Assembly (NCBI RefSeq): GCF_029379315.1
Contig: NZ_JAQYWQ010000058.1
Span: forward strand, 1-41,461
Source of the DNA: Nostoc sp. S13
GTDB taxonomy: Bacteria; Cyanobacteriota; Cyanobacteriia; Cyanobacteriales; Nostocaceae
Length of the DNA stretch: 41,461 bases
Reading direction: 5' to 3'
Shown: positions 15,609-24,270 of the stretch, in pieces
How the letters are laid out: each line of letters opens with the position of its first letter
Numbering within the stretch: position 1 is the stretch's first letter
Program-made: the position numbers and the translations under genes
The notes under the pieces: generated by a model
Database searches by the model: none
Told to the model about the DNA's origin: nothing
Seen by the model: only the letters and a program-made list of their open reading frames with translations

Positions 15609-16913
15609 CTATCGGTAGGCTACTTGTGGGCCTGCCCAAATTTCTGTAATCTTTTTACCAAAGGTAATCGGCTGATCATTATTTGTTGTAGTAACAGTCT
15701 TGCCATCATTAGCAACTTGTATTAGTGGCCAGTTTTCTTCGCCCAATTCACCCGCACGAAATAGCACATGATCCGGTTGGCTTTTACTCCAACCTAACAA
15801 TACGGCAATTTTTTCATGTTCTTCCTCATGAGTAGGAGCAACTGTGTTGGTATGATTTTTTTGCCGATCCCAAATCACTGCACTATCTGTGGAATCACCT
15901 GTGTTAAATATACCTTGAAACTTGCGTGCTAAGAAGCGATCGCCTTTTTGCGACCAGCTAACTGGAACTAGTACCCCAATTTGACCGTTGGTATCAGTTT
16001 CTTGTGACGACATCTCCTTTACAGCCTTTACCTTTAATAAAGGATCGCTAACAGCAGTAGTCGAAGCCATCACCCACAACTTTTTGGTTTGCATATCTTG
16101 GACAAACATAACGCTGGTGACACGGCTGTTGTACATTTGGGGTTTTACTTCTAGTTGCACCCGGCTATAAACAGCATATTTACCATCTGGAGAAACCACG
16201 GGTATGCTGCGGTAGTGACGCACTCCCGAACCACCCTTGGAACTAATAGCTTCTTGAGTCGCTGTGATCCATTTCCAAGGAATAGGATGAGGACTGCCTA
16301 TGGGATCTATTTGTTCTGCTTGGGGTTCATTACGTGGTTCAGCAACAGGTATTTCCGTCGTTGTGGTTGGTTGTGATTCTCTTTGAGTTGCTGTCAATGA
16401 TTCAGTAAAAGACTTTTCTCTCGAAACAGAGTTTTCTTGTCCTTTCAAAGACTTGACATTAGCAGCTTTAAGTTTTCGGATTAAATTAAGTTGACTAACA
16501 GGAACATCTGTTAATGGTGCGAGTTCAACTGCTGCCAAAGGATCAGGAACAGTTAAATTGCTGTCTGACACAGAACTATCTGTTTCAGCCAAAGACTCAA
16601 TTTTATCCGTTGGTAATACTTGCGGTTCCTGGACAGCAGCACTTTGTGTTGGCACAGAGTCAAATTCTTCTGTTAACGAGTTGATTTGATCTGTTTTTAA
16701 TATTTTAGGTATCTCAGGTTCCCTAACTACAGCTATTTCCTTTGATACAGAGTCAGACTCTCCAGTTATAGAAGTTACTTTAGCTACTTTGGATCTGACT
16801 GGGATTGAGTGACCCGATGCTCCTAACAAGGGTGCGATAAGTATCACAGCGACAACGTAATTGAAAAATGGTTGCGTGCGGAACCATCCTGACAGCAAAA
16901 AGGGTTTAAGCAT
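15609..16913 (-). CDS. Exported protein of unknown function with beta-propeller-like C-terminal half
   Basis: 434 codons. Basic N-terminus then a hydrophobic stretch (FFNYVVAVILIAPLLGASGH), consistent with a signal peptide or anchor. Residues about 42-125 are low-complexity and acidic with an imperfect repeat of about 30 residues: EPEIPKILKTDQINSL and EPQVLPTDKIESL recur with SDSV, FDSV and DSSV motifs. The C-terminal half (about 200-434) contains IPVVSPDGKYAVYSRVQLEV and VPVSWSQKGDRFLARKF, reminiscent of TolB/WD-like blades. It ends TEIWAGPQVAYR. I do not recognise a named family. The strong terminator downstream suggests a single-gene transcript. Extracytoplasmic location is inferred from the N-terminus. 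Confidence 0.8.
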   Translation of the reverse strand: MLKPFLLSGWFRTQPFFNYVVAVILIAPLLGASGHSIPVRSKVAKVTSITGESDSVSKEIAVVREPEIPKILKTDQINSLTEEFDSVPTQSAAVQEPQVLPTDKIESLAETDSSVSDSNLTVPDPLAAVELAPLTDVPVSQLNLIRKLKAANVKSLKGQENSVSREKSFTESLTATQRESQPTTTTEIPVAEPRNEPQAEQIDPIGSPHPIPWKWITATQEAISSKGGSGVRHYRSIPVVSPDGKYAVYSRVQLEVKPQMYNSRVTSVMFVQDMQTKKLWVMASTTAVSDPLLKVKAVKEMSSQETDTNGQIGVLVPVSWSQKGDRFLARKFQGIFNTGDSTDSAVIWDRQKNHTNTVAPTHEEEHEKIAVLLGWSKSQPDHVLFRAGELGEENWPLIQVANDGKTVTTTNNDQPITFGKKITEIWAGPQVAYR

Positions 16914-17892
16914 TTGTAGACTCTCTAGAAGGGGCGGTTGCTATGTCTGAAGCAATACCTATGCAGCAATGGGGCAGCCAGTAGTTATATGTATAACAAG
17001 AAACTAAAAACTTTGACGAAATATTTTCTTCAAAGTTTGCAGACAGTTACAAAAATTAAGTATCATCGTCTACACCTTTTATTACTCAGGTACTGAATAT
17101 TTTTTTGCCAAAATATGTGAGTATAGTAGATATGCTGATCACTCAGTAATTACTACACGATATATAATGTTGCTGTTGCTATACCGAACTACACCAAAAA
17201 CAGGTATTAGTCGAGCAATATTCAAGGTATAGCTTGGGCTAATAAAGCTGGCAACCAAGAGTGAAATGACTCAGTTATTGGGGAGCGTACTAACGATCGC
17301 TAGTACGCAGCAAACAAGTCAGATTACACACTAGATATAACAGCCTAAACCCTAATAATGGTAAACGTGAGGCGTTATGTGAATAAGCTCTAAAAGCCGA
17401 CGCATAATACATCATACTCAGAAAATACTGCTGTCAGCAACTCCAATTTAGAAATTGCGATCTAAACTACAAAAAATAGCTAAAAGACGCAATAGTTTTT
17501 TAGAAACCCGACTGCATTTAACGCCAATTTGGGCAAAATCAACAGGAACACAACAAAATTTACTCGGTAGATGCTCTAGCGGCTCGTAACGAGACACCAC
17601 TAAACGATTAGGATCACTAAAGGCAAATGCAGTTAATACTACCTATTACACTTGTGAACTTAACTATTAAGTTAATCAAGCAGCCTTTGGTTTCACCAAT
17701 ACGAAATGATTATACCACCAAATAGCCGATATTATTTACAAAAAACTTTGCTTTGCAATTGCCGTCCAGAATATAGTAGTCTCCTAAATCCTGGCTTGGT
17801 GAATTCTATTTCAATATGCAACTTAGATGTTGTCAGTTATCAGGGGCGCACTTACTATTAATTAATGACTAACGACTAACAACGATTTATTA
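16914..17892. other. Long intergenic region before fmt
   Basis: Nearly 1 kb. A perfect 8-bp dyad GCGTACTA / TAGTACGC encloses ACGATCGC at 17285-17308. A short minus-strand frame of protein-like composition lies at 17448-17600. Elsewhere AT-rich, with degenerate TGACTAACGAC heptamer text just before the fmt ATG. I compared the region with cyanobacterial tmRNA and saw no match; no tRNA recognised. Confidence 0.5.
17448..17600 (-). CDS. Possible small protein, 50 codons
   Basis: From GTG 17600 the frame reads VVSRYEPLEHLPSKFCCVPV then DFAQIGVKCSRVSKKLLRLL. Open sequence of similar quality extends 14 codons further upstream (LTAFAFSDPNRL) without a normal start codon. The residue mix is protein-like, with Cys at three places, but there is no ribosome binding site and no recognised family. 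It may be a remnant. Confidence 0.25.
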   Translation of the reverse strand: MVSRYEPLEHLPSKFCCVPVDFAQIGVKCSRVSKKLLRLLAIFCSLDRNF

Positions 17893-18897
17893 ATGAAAAT
17901 TGTATTCTTTGGTACACCACAGTTTGCTGTGCCCACGTTGGAAAAGTTATTGAATCATTCAGAATTTGAGGTGTTAGCAGTTGTCACCCAACCAGATAAA
18001 CGCCGGGAACGCGGAAATAAACTTACGCCCTCACCTGTAAAAGCGATCGCTACTGCTCACAACTTACCAGTATGGCAACCCGAACGGGTGAAAAAAGACA
18101 CTAAAACTTTAACCGAACTCAAACAATCAAACGCAGACGTGTTTGTTGTTGTTGCTTATGGACAGATTTTATCGTCAAAAATTCTAAATATGCCAAAGTT
18201 GGCCTGCATTAATGTGCATGGCTCGATTTTACCCAAATATCGGGGTGCAGCGCCGATTCAGTGGTGTTTATATAACGGTGAGAAGGAAACGGGGATCACG
18301 ACCATGTTAATGGATGTGGGGATGGATACTGGGGCAATGCTACAAATAGCCACTACACCGATTGGATTACTGGATAATGCCCAAGATTTAGCCGACAGAC
18401 TAGCTGCGATCGGTGGGGATTTATTGGTAGAAACTCTATTGAAGTTGGAACGTAAAGAAATTCAACCAATTCCCCAAGATAATTTAGCAGCTACTTATGC
18501 ACCTCTGATTCAAAAACAAGATTATGCTTTGGATTGGTCAAAAAGTGCTATCCAATTACACAATCAAATTAGAGGCTTTTACCCTAACTGCACGGCTACC
18601 TTTCGTAACAACCTGCTGAAAATCACCACTTCTGCTCCCCTTGGTTCTGTAGGCGATCGCGATCTACCACCAGAATTACAAGAATTAGTACATAAATGGC
18701 CTGATTTGTCAAATATATCAAACAGACCGGGAGTTGTAGTGAGCATTGCCAAAGGAATTGGGGCGATCGTCCAAACTGGGGAAGGTTTTTTGCTGTTGCG
18801 AGAGGTTCAGCTAGCTGGTAAACGTCCCCAGTCGGGATGGGATTTTGTTAATGGTACCCGCTTAACTGTGGGAGAAGTTTTTGGTGCGGGGAGTTGA
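17893..18897 (+). CDS. fmt: Methionyl-tRNA formyltransferase
   Basis: 334 codons, typical length. It formylates Met-tRNAfMet with 10-formyl-tetrahydrofolate for translation initiation. The N-terminal domain starts [20 protein letters not shown]. The catalytic block is [19 protein letters not shown] (about 109-127), containing the Asn-His pair and the SLLP-like loop, followed by [19 protein letters not shown]. The C-terminal OB-like domain includes [10 protein letters not shown] and [20 protein letters not shown]. Complete. It is convergent with the DUF6464 gene across a heptamer repeat array. def is not adjacent. Confidence 0.96.
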   Translation: MKIVFFGTPQFAVPTLEKLLNHSEFEVLAVVTQPDKRRERGNKLTPSPVKAIATAHNLPVWQPERVKKDTKTLTELKQSNADVFVVVAYGQILSSKILNMPKLACINVHGSILPKYRGAAPIQWCLYNGEKETGITTMLMDVGMDTGAMLQIATTPIGLLDNAQDLADRLAAIGGDLLVETLLKLERKEIQPIPQDNLAATYAPLIQKQDYALDWSKSAIQLHNQIRGFYPNCTATFRNNLLKITTSAPLGSVGDRDLPPELQELVHKWPDLSNISNRPGVVVSIAKGIGAIVQTGEGFLLLREVQLAGKRPQSGWDFVNGTRLTVGEVFGAGS

Positions 18898-18904
18898 GGG
18901 GTTG

Positions 18905-19017
18905 TCAATTTTGGATTTTGGATTTTGGATTTTGGATTAAAGGAAAAATTCAAAATTAAATTACTGCCGATTTTGGATTGAAGGAAAAATCTAAAATCTA
19001 AAATCTAAAATCCAAAA
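18905..19017. repeat. Inverted STRR array between convergent fmt and DUF6464 genes
   Basis: Tandem GGATTTT heptamers (about 18911-18937) are followed about 50 bp later by AAAATCT/AAAATCC heptamers (about 18986-19016), the reverse complement type. RNA from either strand could fold into a long AU-rich hairpin, and both genes end at its edges (18897 and 19018), so it may act as a bidirectional terminator. That function is inferred. Confidence 0.7.
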
Positions 19018-19380
19018 TTAAACGGCTTCTAACTTTTCATAAAAGCGGCAAGATTTGCAAGGGCCATCTGGGTTGACTGCACAGCGAATAATTTCTGAAT
19101 GAGCATTGTAGCAGCAGGTGGCATCACCGATTACCCAACGTCCTGCTACCAAACTTTTCTCAGATGGTCGTTTTGCAGACTGCACGTAAATAGCAATATT
19201 ATGCAAACGGTAATGTCCTGCTTTAAGTTGGTATCTGTGGCGGCGCTCTAAAACCGCATAGGTTTTACCTTGAAAATCGAGATAGTTTCCGGGTTGGGGT
19301 GTCCAATCAAGTTGCACTCTACCGAGAGACTCACGCGGATGCGTCAAAATCACCTCGGTTTGTAAAGAGTCTGGCTCCAT
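19018..19380 (-). CDS. DUF6464 family protein
   Basis: 120 codons. A cyanobacteria-specific small soluble protein. The central part GNYLDFQGKTYAVLERRHRY suggests a beta-rich fold. The C-terminus has a Cys cluster: DATCCYNAHSEIIRCAVN then GPCKSCRFYE, five cysteines spaced like a metal-binding site. The function is not known. The start is the ATG in MEPDSLQTEVIL. It is transcribed toward fmt and seems monocistronic. The family assignment rests on my recognition of the Cys-rich tail and size. Confidence 0.8.
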   Translation of the reverse strand: MEPDSLQTEVILTHPRESLGRVQLDWTPQPGNYLDFQGKTYAVLERRHRYQLKAGHYRLHNIAIYVQSAKRPSEKSLVAGRWVIGDATCCYNAHSEIIRCAVNPDGPCKSCRFYEKLEAV

Positions 19381-19525
19381 AAGCTTATGTAATTTGATTT
19401 ACGTTATTAAGGATGGTATAGCAATAGCTTTCTTTAGCTTACCGAATTTAGATTACAATTAATGACTAACTAGATTTGGGAGAACTATACATACAGTTGG
19501 GATGACAGCTCTGGTACCCTATAGA

Positions 19526-21037
19526 TTACGGCAACCAAAAGTCAGGGAGGATAGATTTGCCCAAGTCGCGCCAGGTTTGGTTGAGCGATCGCGCCACTTG
19601 TATATGCACTTCATCTTCTTCTACAGCTAAAATCTCAGATGGCTGACCTGATCCCAAATAACACACCACCAAATTCGCCGCCTCCAAACCGGTAACATAA
19701 GCCTTTTCCTGTGACCAGGAACCATGACGGTTCACAATCCAATCCCCACTCATAAACACATTCTCAAAACTTGTCTTAGCGGGCAACATATAACGATAGC
19801 TACCAGGTGCAAAATGAGTCACCGCCTGATGTAGCCGAATTACACTGCTATCAATTACCTTTGCCTCTCGAAACGCTGGCACACAAGTTGCTAAATAACC
19901 CTGGACTATTGGTAAAATCTCCTGATCACTTAAACTGAGAAACTGATTCGCGTGATAAAAATCGGCTTCAATTACCGTTCCCGGCTCATTTTGATATTCA
20001 TCATGTAGAGCATTCAAATCAAAAAATGTCCAACCTGTAGTTGCGTCGAATCCAAAACAAGCATTGGAAGGACGAGGAATATCAATTTTGCGGTCAAACC
20101 ATAGTCGTGTTGCTAAAACATCAATTGCTCCTAAATTGCTCAAATTACGGAATTCTTCACGACTTTGTAAACTAGGGCTAGTTGAGACAATTTTTTTCAT
20201 CCCCGTGATCCCAACCGCAAAAATCACGGCATCTGCATCAAATACTTCTTCACCGCAAACTACACCCTTGGCTCGATGATCACTATCAACAATTAAGTCT
20301 GTAACCCGTCGTTTGGGCAACACTCGCACACCAGCTTTTTCGATCCGTTCCACCCAAGGACGAAATATCTTTTCTCCAACAGTTCCCCGACACCAAACTA
20401 CATCAAAATCTGGTTGATGAGCCAGAATAAAAAAGTAAAGCATTCCTAAAGTTGCTGCGGCTGAACATTGTTCCCCAGGGGCAAACAAGCCCACTAATAA
20501 CATTGGTTCAAAAGCCTCGCGGTAAAGCCGTGCAGAAACGTTAAAGTCTTTGAACAATTGACGAGCAGTTACAAAGTCATAACGCCGCCAAGCTGCATCA
20601 GAATTGTCAAAATCAACAACAGCATAAAGTAAAGGCAGGGCGCTGAGGCGGTCAATTAGTGGCAGTCGTTTAAACTGAGTATAGAGAAAAGTTCCTAGTG
20701 GAGAGGGGAGTCGCGGTAATTCTTGAAAAATCGGTGATTCAACTTCCAAACCTGCTGGCGAATATTGCCAAGAACGAGTCCAAGTAGTAAAAGGATTAAT
20801 TTCTAATTCATTGATTAGGGAAAAAATATTTTTGTAAGGATACCAGAAGCCATGAATACCAGCTTCAACAGATTTTCCGGCGGCTGTTTGCCAACCTGCC
20901 ACCAATCCACCAGGATAGGGGCCTGCTTCTAGAAGTGTCACATCATAGCCTTGTTTTGCCAAATGGTAGGTTGCTCCTAAACCAGCCCAACCAGCACCTA
21001 CAACTACCACCCGTTTTTGTTGTAACCCTTCTATCAT
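19526..21037 (-). CDS. FAD-dependent oxidoreductase of the carotenoid desaturase / amine oxidase superfamily
   Basis: 503 codons from ATG 21037. A GGAGG Shine-Dalgarno five bases upstream decides this start; a TTG four codons earlier would put the SD inside the gene. The N-terminal FAD-binding motif is VVVVGAGWAGLGATYHLAKQ, then LLEAGPYPGGLVAGW. GIHGFWYPYKNIFSLINEL is like phytoene and zeta-carotene desaturase sequences. The C-terminus has VFMSGDWIVNRHGSWSQEKA, then YVTGLEAANLV, the second FAD-contact motif of this superfamily. It is complete. The substrate is unknown; a carotenoid or other isoprenoid is suggested by the family only. Bona fide crtP, crtQ and crtI sequences differ, so I give no symbol. 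Confidence 0.82.
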   Translation of the reverse strand: MIEGLQQKRVVVVGAGWAGLGATYHLAKQGYDVTLLEAGPYPGGLVAGWQTAAGKSVEAGIHGFWYPYKNIFSLINELEINPFTTWTRSWQYSPAGLEVESPIFQELPRLPSPLGTFLYTQFKRLPLIDRLSALPLLYAVVDFDNSDAAWRRYDFVTARQLFKDFNVSARLYREAFEPMLLVGLFAPGEQCSAAATLGMLYFFILAHQPDFDVVWCRGTVGEKIFRPWVERIEKAGVRVLPKRRVTDLIVDSDHRAKGVVCGEEVFDADAVIFAVGITGMKKIVSTSPSLQSREEFRNLSNLGAIDVLATRLWFDRKIDIPRPSNACFGFDATTGWTFFDLNALHDEYQNEPGTVIEADFYHANQFLSLSDQEILPIVQGYLATCVPAFREAKVIDSSVIRLHQAVTHFAPGSYRYMLPAKTSFENVFMSGDWIVNRHGSWSQEKAYVTGLEAANLVVCYLGSGQPSEILAVEEDEVHIQVARSLNQTWRDLGKSILPDFWLP

Positions 21038-21042
21038 CACAG

Positions 21043-21047
21043 CCTCC
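21043..21047 (-). promoter_or_regulatory. Strong ribosome binding site of the flavoprotein gene
   Basis: GGAGG on the minus strand, five bases before ATG 21037. It fixes the start codon and rules out the upstream TTG. Confidence 0.8.
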
Positions 21048-21314
21048 AATTGTTGCAGTCCATCAACTAATGTATACGAACTTGTGTTCTGATCAGGCGA
21101 CGGGTTGTTATTATAGCGGTTTTACTTTGGATGCAATAGGCGCTTTGGTAGCACAGCTGTCATGCGTGTTAACTTAACATTAAAAGGGCTAATGGAATTC
21201 CCCTAGCTCTGACGAAAGATTAAGTGAAAGAGTTCAGTAAATATCACTTGCGGTTAATGCTGAGTTAAGAGTATAACAGAAAACAGACTTAACTATTCAT
21301 GAGGAATAATCATA

Positions 21315-22217
21315 ATGAATCAATTAGCAAATGCAAAATTCGGTCTAAATGACTTTGAATTACGAGATGGCATTTATTTTCCTAGCGACTATGAACAGTT
21401 GAATAATACTCAACATAAAAAAAAGTGGGACGCAATTGGGAAAACATATTATGGTTCCCAAATAATTGAAAAAGTTGCAGATACGTCGCCGATGAAACAA
21501 GATTACACTCTGCTAACTGGTACGCCTGGAGGTACTTGGAATAAATTTCCGTTGAATAAATCTGTTGGTTCTATTTTAGAAATTGGTTCTGGTTATGGTC
21601 GTGCACCTTTACATCTCTCTAAAGCTAAAAATCTGAAATGTGAAAAATATTATGGTATTGATATTTCTGAACCTTTATTGCGGCGATTAATCAAGGTTAA
21701 ACAAGAATATAATTTTTTCCCTGAAGCTGAATTTAACTTGATTTGCAATTCTGCGGAAATATTGCCTTTAGAAGATAATTCTATAGATTTGGTCATTTCT
21801 AACTGCGTGTTTATGCATATCCCAGATGCCCAATTAAGAAATTTGTTAGCTGACATAGTTCGCCTACTAAAACCTGGTGGTATTTTCGTTTTTAATCATT
21901 CTTTTCACAACAAGTCTTGTCCTTCTCATATTATCCATAATTTTGTCAGAAAGCTGAACCCATTTGTCAGAAATCCAGTTTATCTCAAGCAATATTCTTC
22001 TGCTGAAATAGATGAAATGTTAGCGGCTGCTGGGATGAAAACAAAGTGTCCAGAATACATTGTCGAACCAACGCAAGAATATGCAATTTTGCCGGAAACT
22101 ATTAAAGGAATTCCAGTACCTTTTGCTAATGCTATTAACAGAAGCCTCAAGCCATCAGGTAGTTTAAAAGAAACTTTGGCTTATGGTTTTAGTGCCTACA
22201 GCAGTCAACTGGAATAA
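21315..22217 (+). CDS. Class I SAM-dependent methyltransferase
   Basis: 300 codons. Motif I is ILEIGSGYGRAPLHL (about 93-107), binding S-adenosylmethionine. YYGIDISEPLLRRLI supplies the acidic ribose-contact region, and LVISNCVFMHIPDAQ with LLKPGGIFVFNHSF forms the later strands of the Rossmann fold. The first 75 residues are an extra domain. The substrate cannot be deduced. GAGGA about 10 bases before the ATG is a good ribosome binding site. The gene stands alone, with over 250 bp on each side. Confidence 0.85.
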   Translation: MNQLANAKFGLNDFELRDGIYFPSDYEQLNNTQHKKKWDAIGKTYYGSQIIEKVADTSPMKQDYTLLTGTPGGTWNKFPLNKSVGSILEIGSGYGRAPLHLSKAKNLKCEKYYGIDISEPLLRRLIKVKQEYNFFPEAEFNLICNSAEILPLEDNSIDLVISNCVFMHIPDAQLRNLLADIVRLLKPGGIFVFNHSFHNKSCPSHIIHNFVRKLNPFVRNPVYLKQYSSAEIDEMLAAAGMKTKCPEYIVEPTQEYAILPETIKGIPVPFANAINRSLKPSGSLKETLAYGFSAYSSQLE

Positions 22218-22539
22218 TTATAGCTATTTTCAGGTAAATAGACTCGCGGGGTACGGGCACAGCAAGCCTGTGCCTCTACTACAGAACTTTTTCAAGTTAG
22301 TTAAAGTTCCTGGTTTAAACAACTCCGCAATGGCGAAGCTTTTGGTTGATTAATCAGGCATTTAAAATTTATCGTTTGTTCCAAGTCAACTAAAACCTAC
22401 TCGTCTACAACGATTGAACCAAGCACTTTAAATCTAAAGTCTCGACAACTTTGAATCAGTAGATTCTCAAGCTAGAGTTAATGCCGCTCAGGTTTTATGT
22501 TCTTTACGAGGTAAAGCACAACAAAGGAAATTTATTATA
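22218..22539. other. Intergenic with small hairpin
   Basis: GGCACAG / CTGTGCC at 22256-22274, extended by GTA/TAC outer pairing (22251-22280), is a copy of a common cyanobacterial palindromic repeat. The stretch 22450-22539 is open in the same frame as the next gene (VDSQARVNAAQVLCSLRG) and may be residual coding DNA. No complete gene. Confidence 0.5.
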
Positions 22540-23592
22540 ATGAAAATTTTCATAAGTAATCGATTAAAGTTTTTTTTAAATAATCATATATATTTAGACT
22601 TTTTACTAATGACTATATGTATATTTTATTTTTTATTTAATTTGTATAAATACCCTAAAGATTACAAGCAATGGGATTTCTTGTTTTTCACGGCTGTAGT
22701 AGTATTTGGAATTACATTTAAGTTATCATTAGATATTCCCAAGAAAATGGATATTACTATTAAAAGACTTTTCTATAGAGGAATTATTAATTCTGAGGAA
22801 CATCTAAAAATCCAATTAGAAAAAAAAGCAAGTAATTTTGCTAGATTCTGGGGAATTTTACTAGGGATTGGAGTATTTTTAGGCTGGATGGTAGGATTAG
22901 AACTGAAAGCTTGGAACATATTTTTAATTATTTTTGAAACTTTTCTCGCATATTTAGCAGGTCGTACTTTTGGTATTATGGTAGCCTATGGTACTTTAGG
23001 ATATCTTCTTAAAAAGGAAAATATTCTTCTTAGTTTAAAGCCAGATCATATTGATGGTGCTGCTGGACTAAAACCGATAGGTGATTTTTATTTTTTTCAA
23101 GCTATCATAGCATCAGTCCCTGCTTTTTTTATAGGTACTTGGTCACTATTATTAACTTTATGGTCAAAGAATGGTTATATACCTCAAAGTGCTTTAGTGT
23201 GGAAATAAAAAGCAATATTACTTTTAATATTAGCGATCATCTTTGAAATTCTTGTTTTCATTTTACCGATGCGAAGTTTTAATACAGCTATGGGTGAATT
23301 CAAAACTGAGTTATTAAAAAATATAGACGTAATAAGCAAAGATATTCTAATTATGAAAGAGCAGCTTTTAAATACAAAGAACGAGCAAGAATATAATTTA
23401 ATAAAATCTAAAATATCTGATTTAAACGAAAGGTATCAGGCATATGAGAAGATGCCTACTTGGCCAATAGCTCTGAAAACCGGAAAATTATTTGCTATTA
23501 ACAATTTTGTTTTAATTATTCCTTTTATCGTTAAACATTTTGATGGCTTTACAAAAGCTATTCATACAATTAATCAACACTCTCCTAAATAG
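22540..23592 (+). pseudogene. Membrane protein gene split by an in-frame TAA
   Basis: A single frame of 351 codons from ATG 22540 to TAA 23590-23592, interrupted only by TAA at 23206-23208. The 222-codon first part has hydrophobic helices near 18-36, 48-62, 107-122, 127-150 and 190-210. Directly after the stop, in the same frame, comes AILLLILAIIFEILVFILPM, a sixth helix, then a charged coiled-coil-like segment (KTELLKNIDVISKDILIMKE) and a final hydrophobic patch. The continuity of membrane topology across the stop shows these were one protein. The family is unknown to me. The DNA is notably AT-rich compared with neighbours. The first part might still yield a truncated membrane protein. Confidence 0.75.
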
Positions 23593-23622
23593 GTTGATTA
23601 TCACTATAAATTTTCCATATAT

Positions 23623-24153
23623 TTATTGAATATTTAGTTTTCTATATCCCCCCAATAAAAGTAACCAAACTATTACAACTATCCAATGAAAAATCACTGA
23701 TGTCCAGAAAGAACCTGTTTGAAAATATATAATTGTGCATAAACTTCCTAAGAGTGCTGCTAAAAACAGAAAAACTGGATTAATGAATGTAGAAAACCCT
23801 GCTGGAAATACTGTAATGCCTTCAATAGGATGATAAATAATAAAAATTACTAAACTGAAGCATCCCCACAACCACTGGTCACTGATTGAAGCCTTTTCTG
23901 TCAAATGAGGAAGTAGTAAAACACGAAAAAATAATTCCTCTGTTATTGCAGGGGTAAAAATAGAAAACATAATAACTTTAGACGCTGCAAATAATGATTT
24001 GTGAAACAATTCAAGCTTTAAAAATTTGAAATAGAAGCCTATAGGTAATGAAATTACTGCAAATAATAACAATAATATTGCCGAGTATAGCCAAGCTTTA
24101 GGAGATGGAATTGTCAAAATACCCTGTTGTATGCGTTGTATAAATATATTCAT
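23623..24153 (-). CDS. CPBP family intramembrane metalloprotease
   Basis: 176 codons of a mostly hydrophobic protein. The family's motif 1, TEELFFRVLLLPHL (about 71-84), provides the Glu-Glu and Arg. The second conserved histidine is in IYHPIEG (about 109-115), and the C-terminal VIFHW supplies a further His. These are the catalytic/metal residues of CPBP (Abi/CAAX-type) proteases. It is somewhat short for the family but holds the core helices. Substrate unknown; eukaryotic relatives cut prenylated CAAX proteins. It points toward the broken membrane protein gene, 30 bp away, convergently. Confidence 0.85.
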   Translation of the reverse strand: MNIFIQRIQQGILTIPSPKAWLYSAILLLLFAVISLPIGFYFKFLKLELFHKSLFAASKVIMFSIFTPAITEELFFRVLLLPHLTEKASISDQWLWGCFSLVIFIIYHPIEGITVFPAGFSTFINPVFLFLAALLGSLCTIIYFQTGSFWTSVIFHWIVVIVWLLLLGGYRKLNIQ

Positions 24154-24270
24154 TTGAAATTTTAAAGTAATTTTTTACACTTTGTTATGTAATTTACCAA
24201 CTTTTACCAACATATATAGATTAAAGTTGGTAAATTAGGGATTAGTTCAGTTATTCTTCCCTACGCAACT

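Noticed and set aside
17340..17700. tmRNA or other structured RNA before fmt
   Set aside because: No tmRNA tag-coding sequence or tRNA-like ends could be matched; the resemblance was a few words only.
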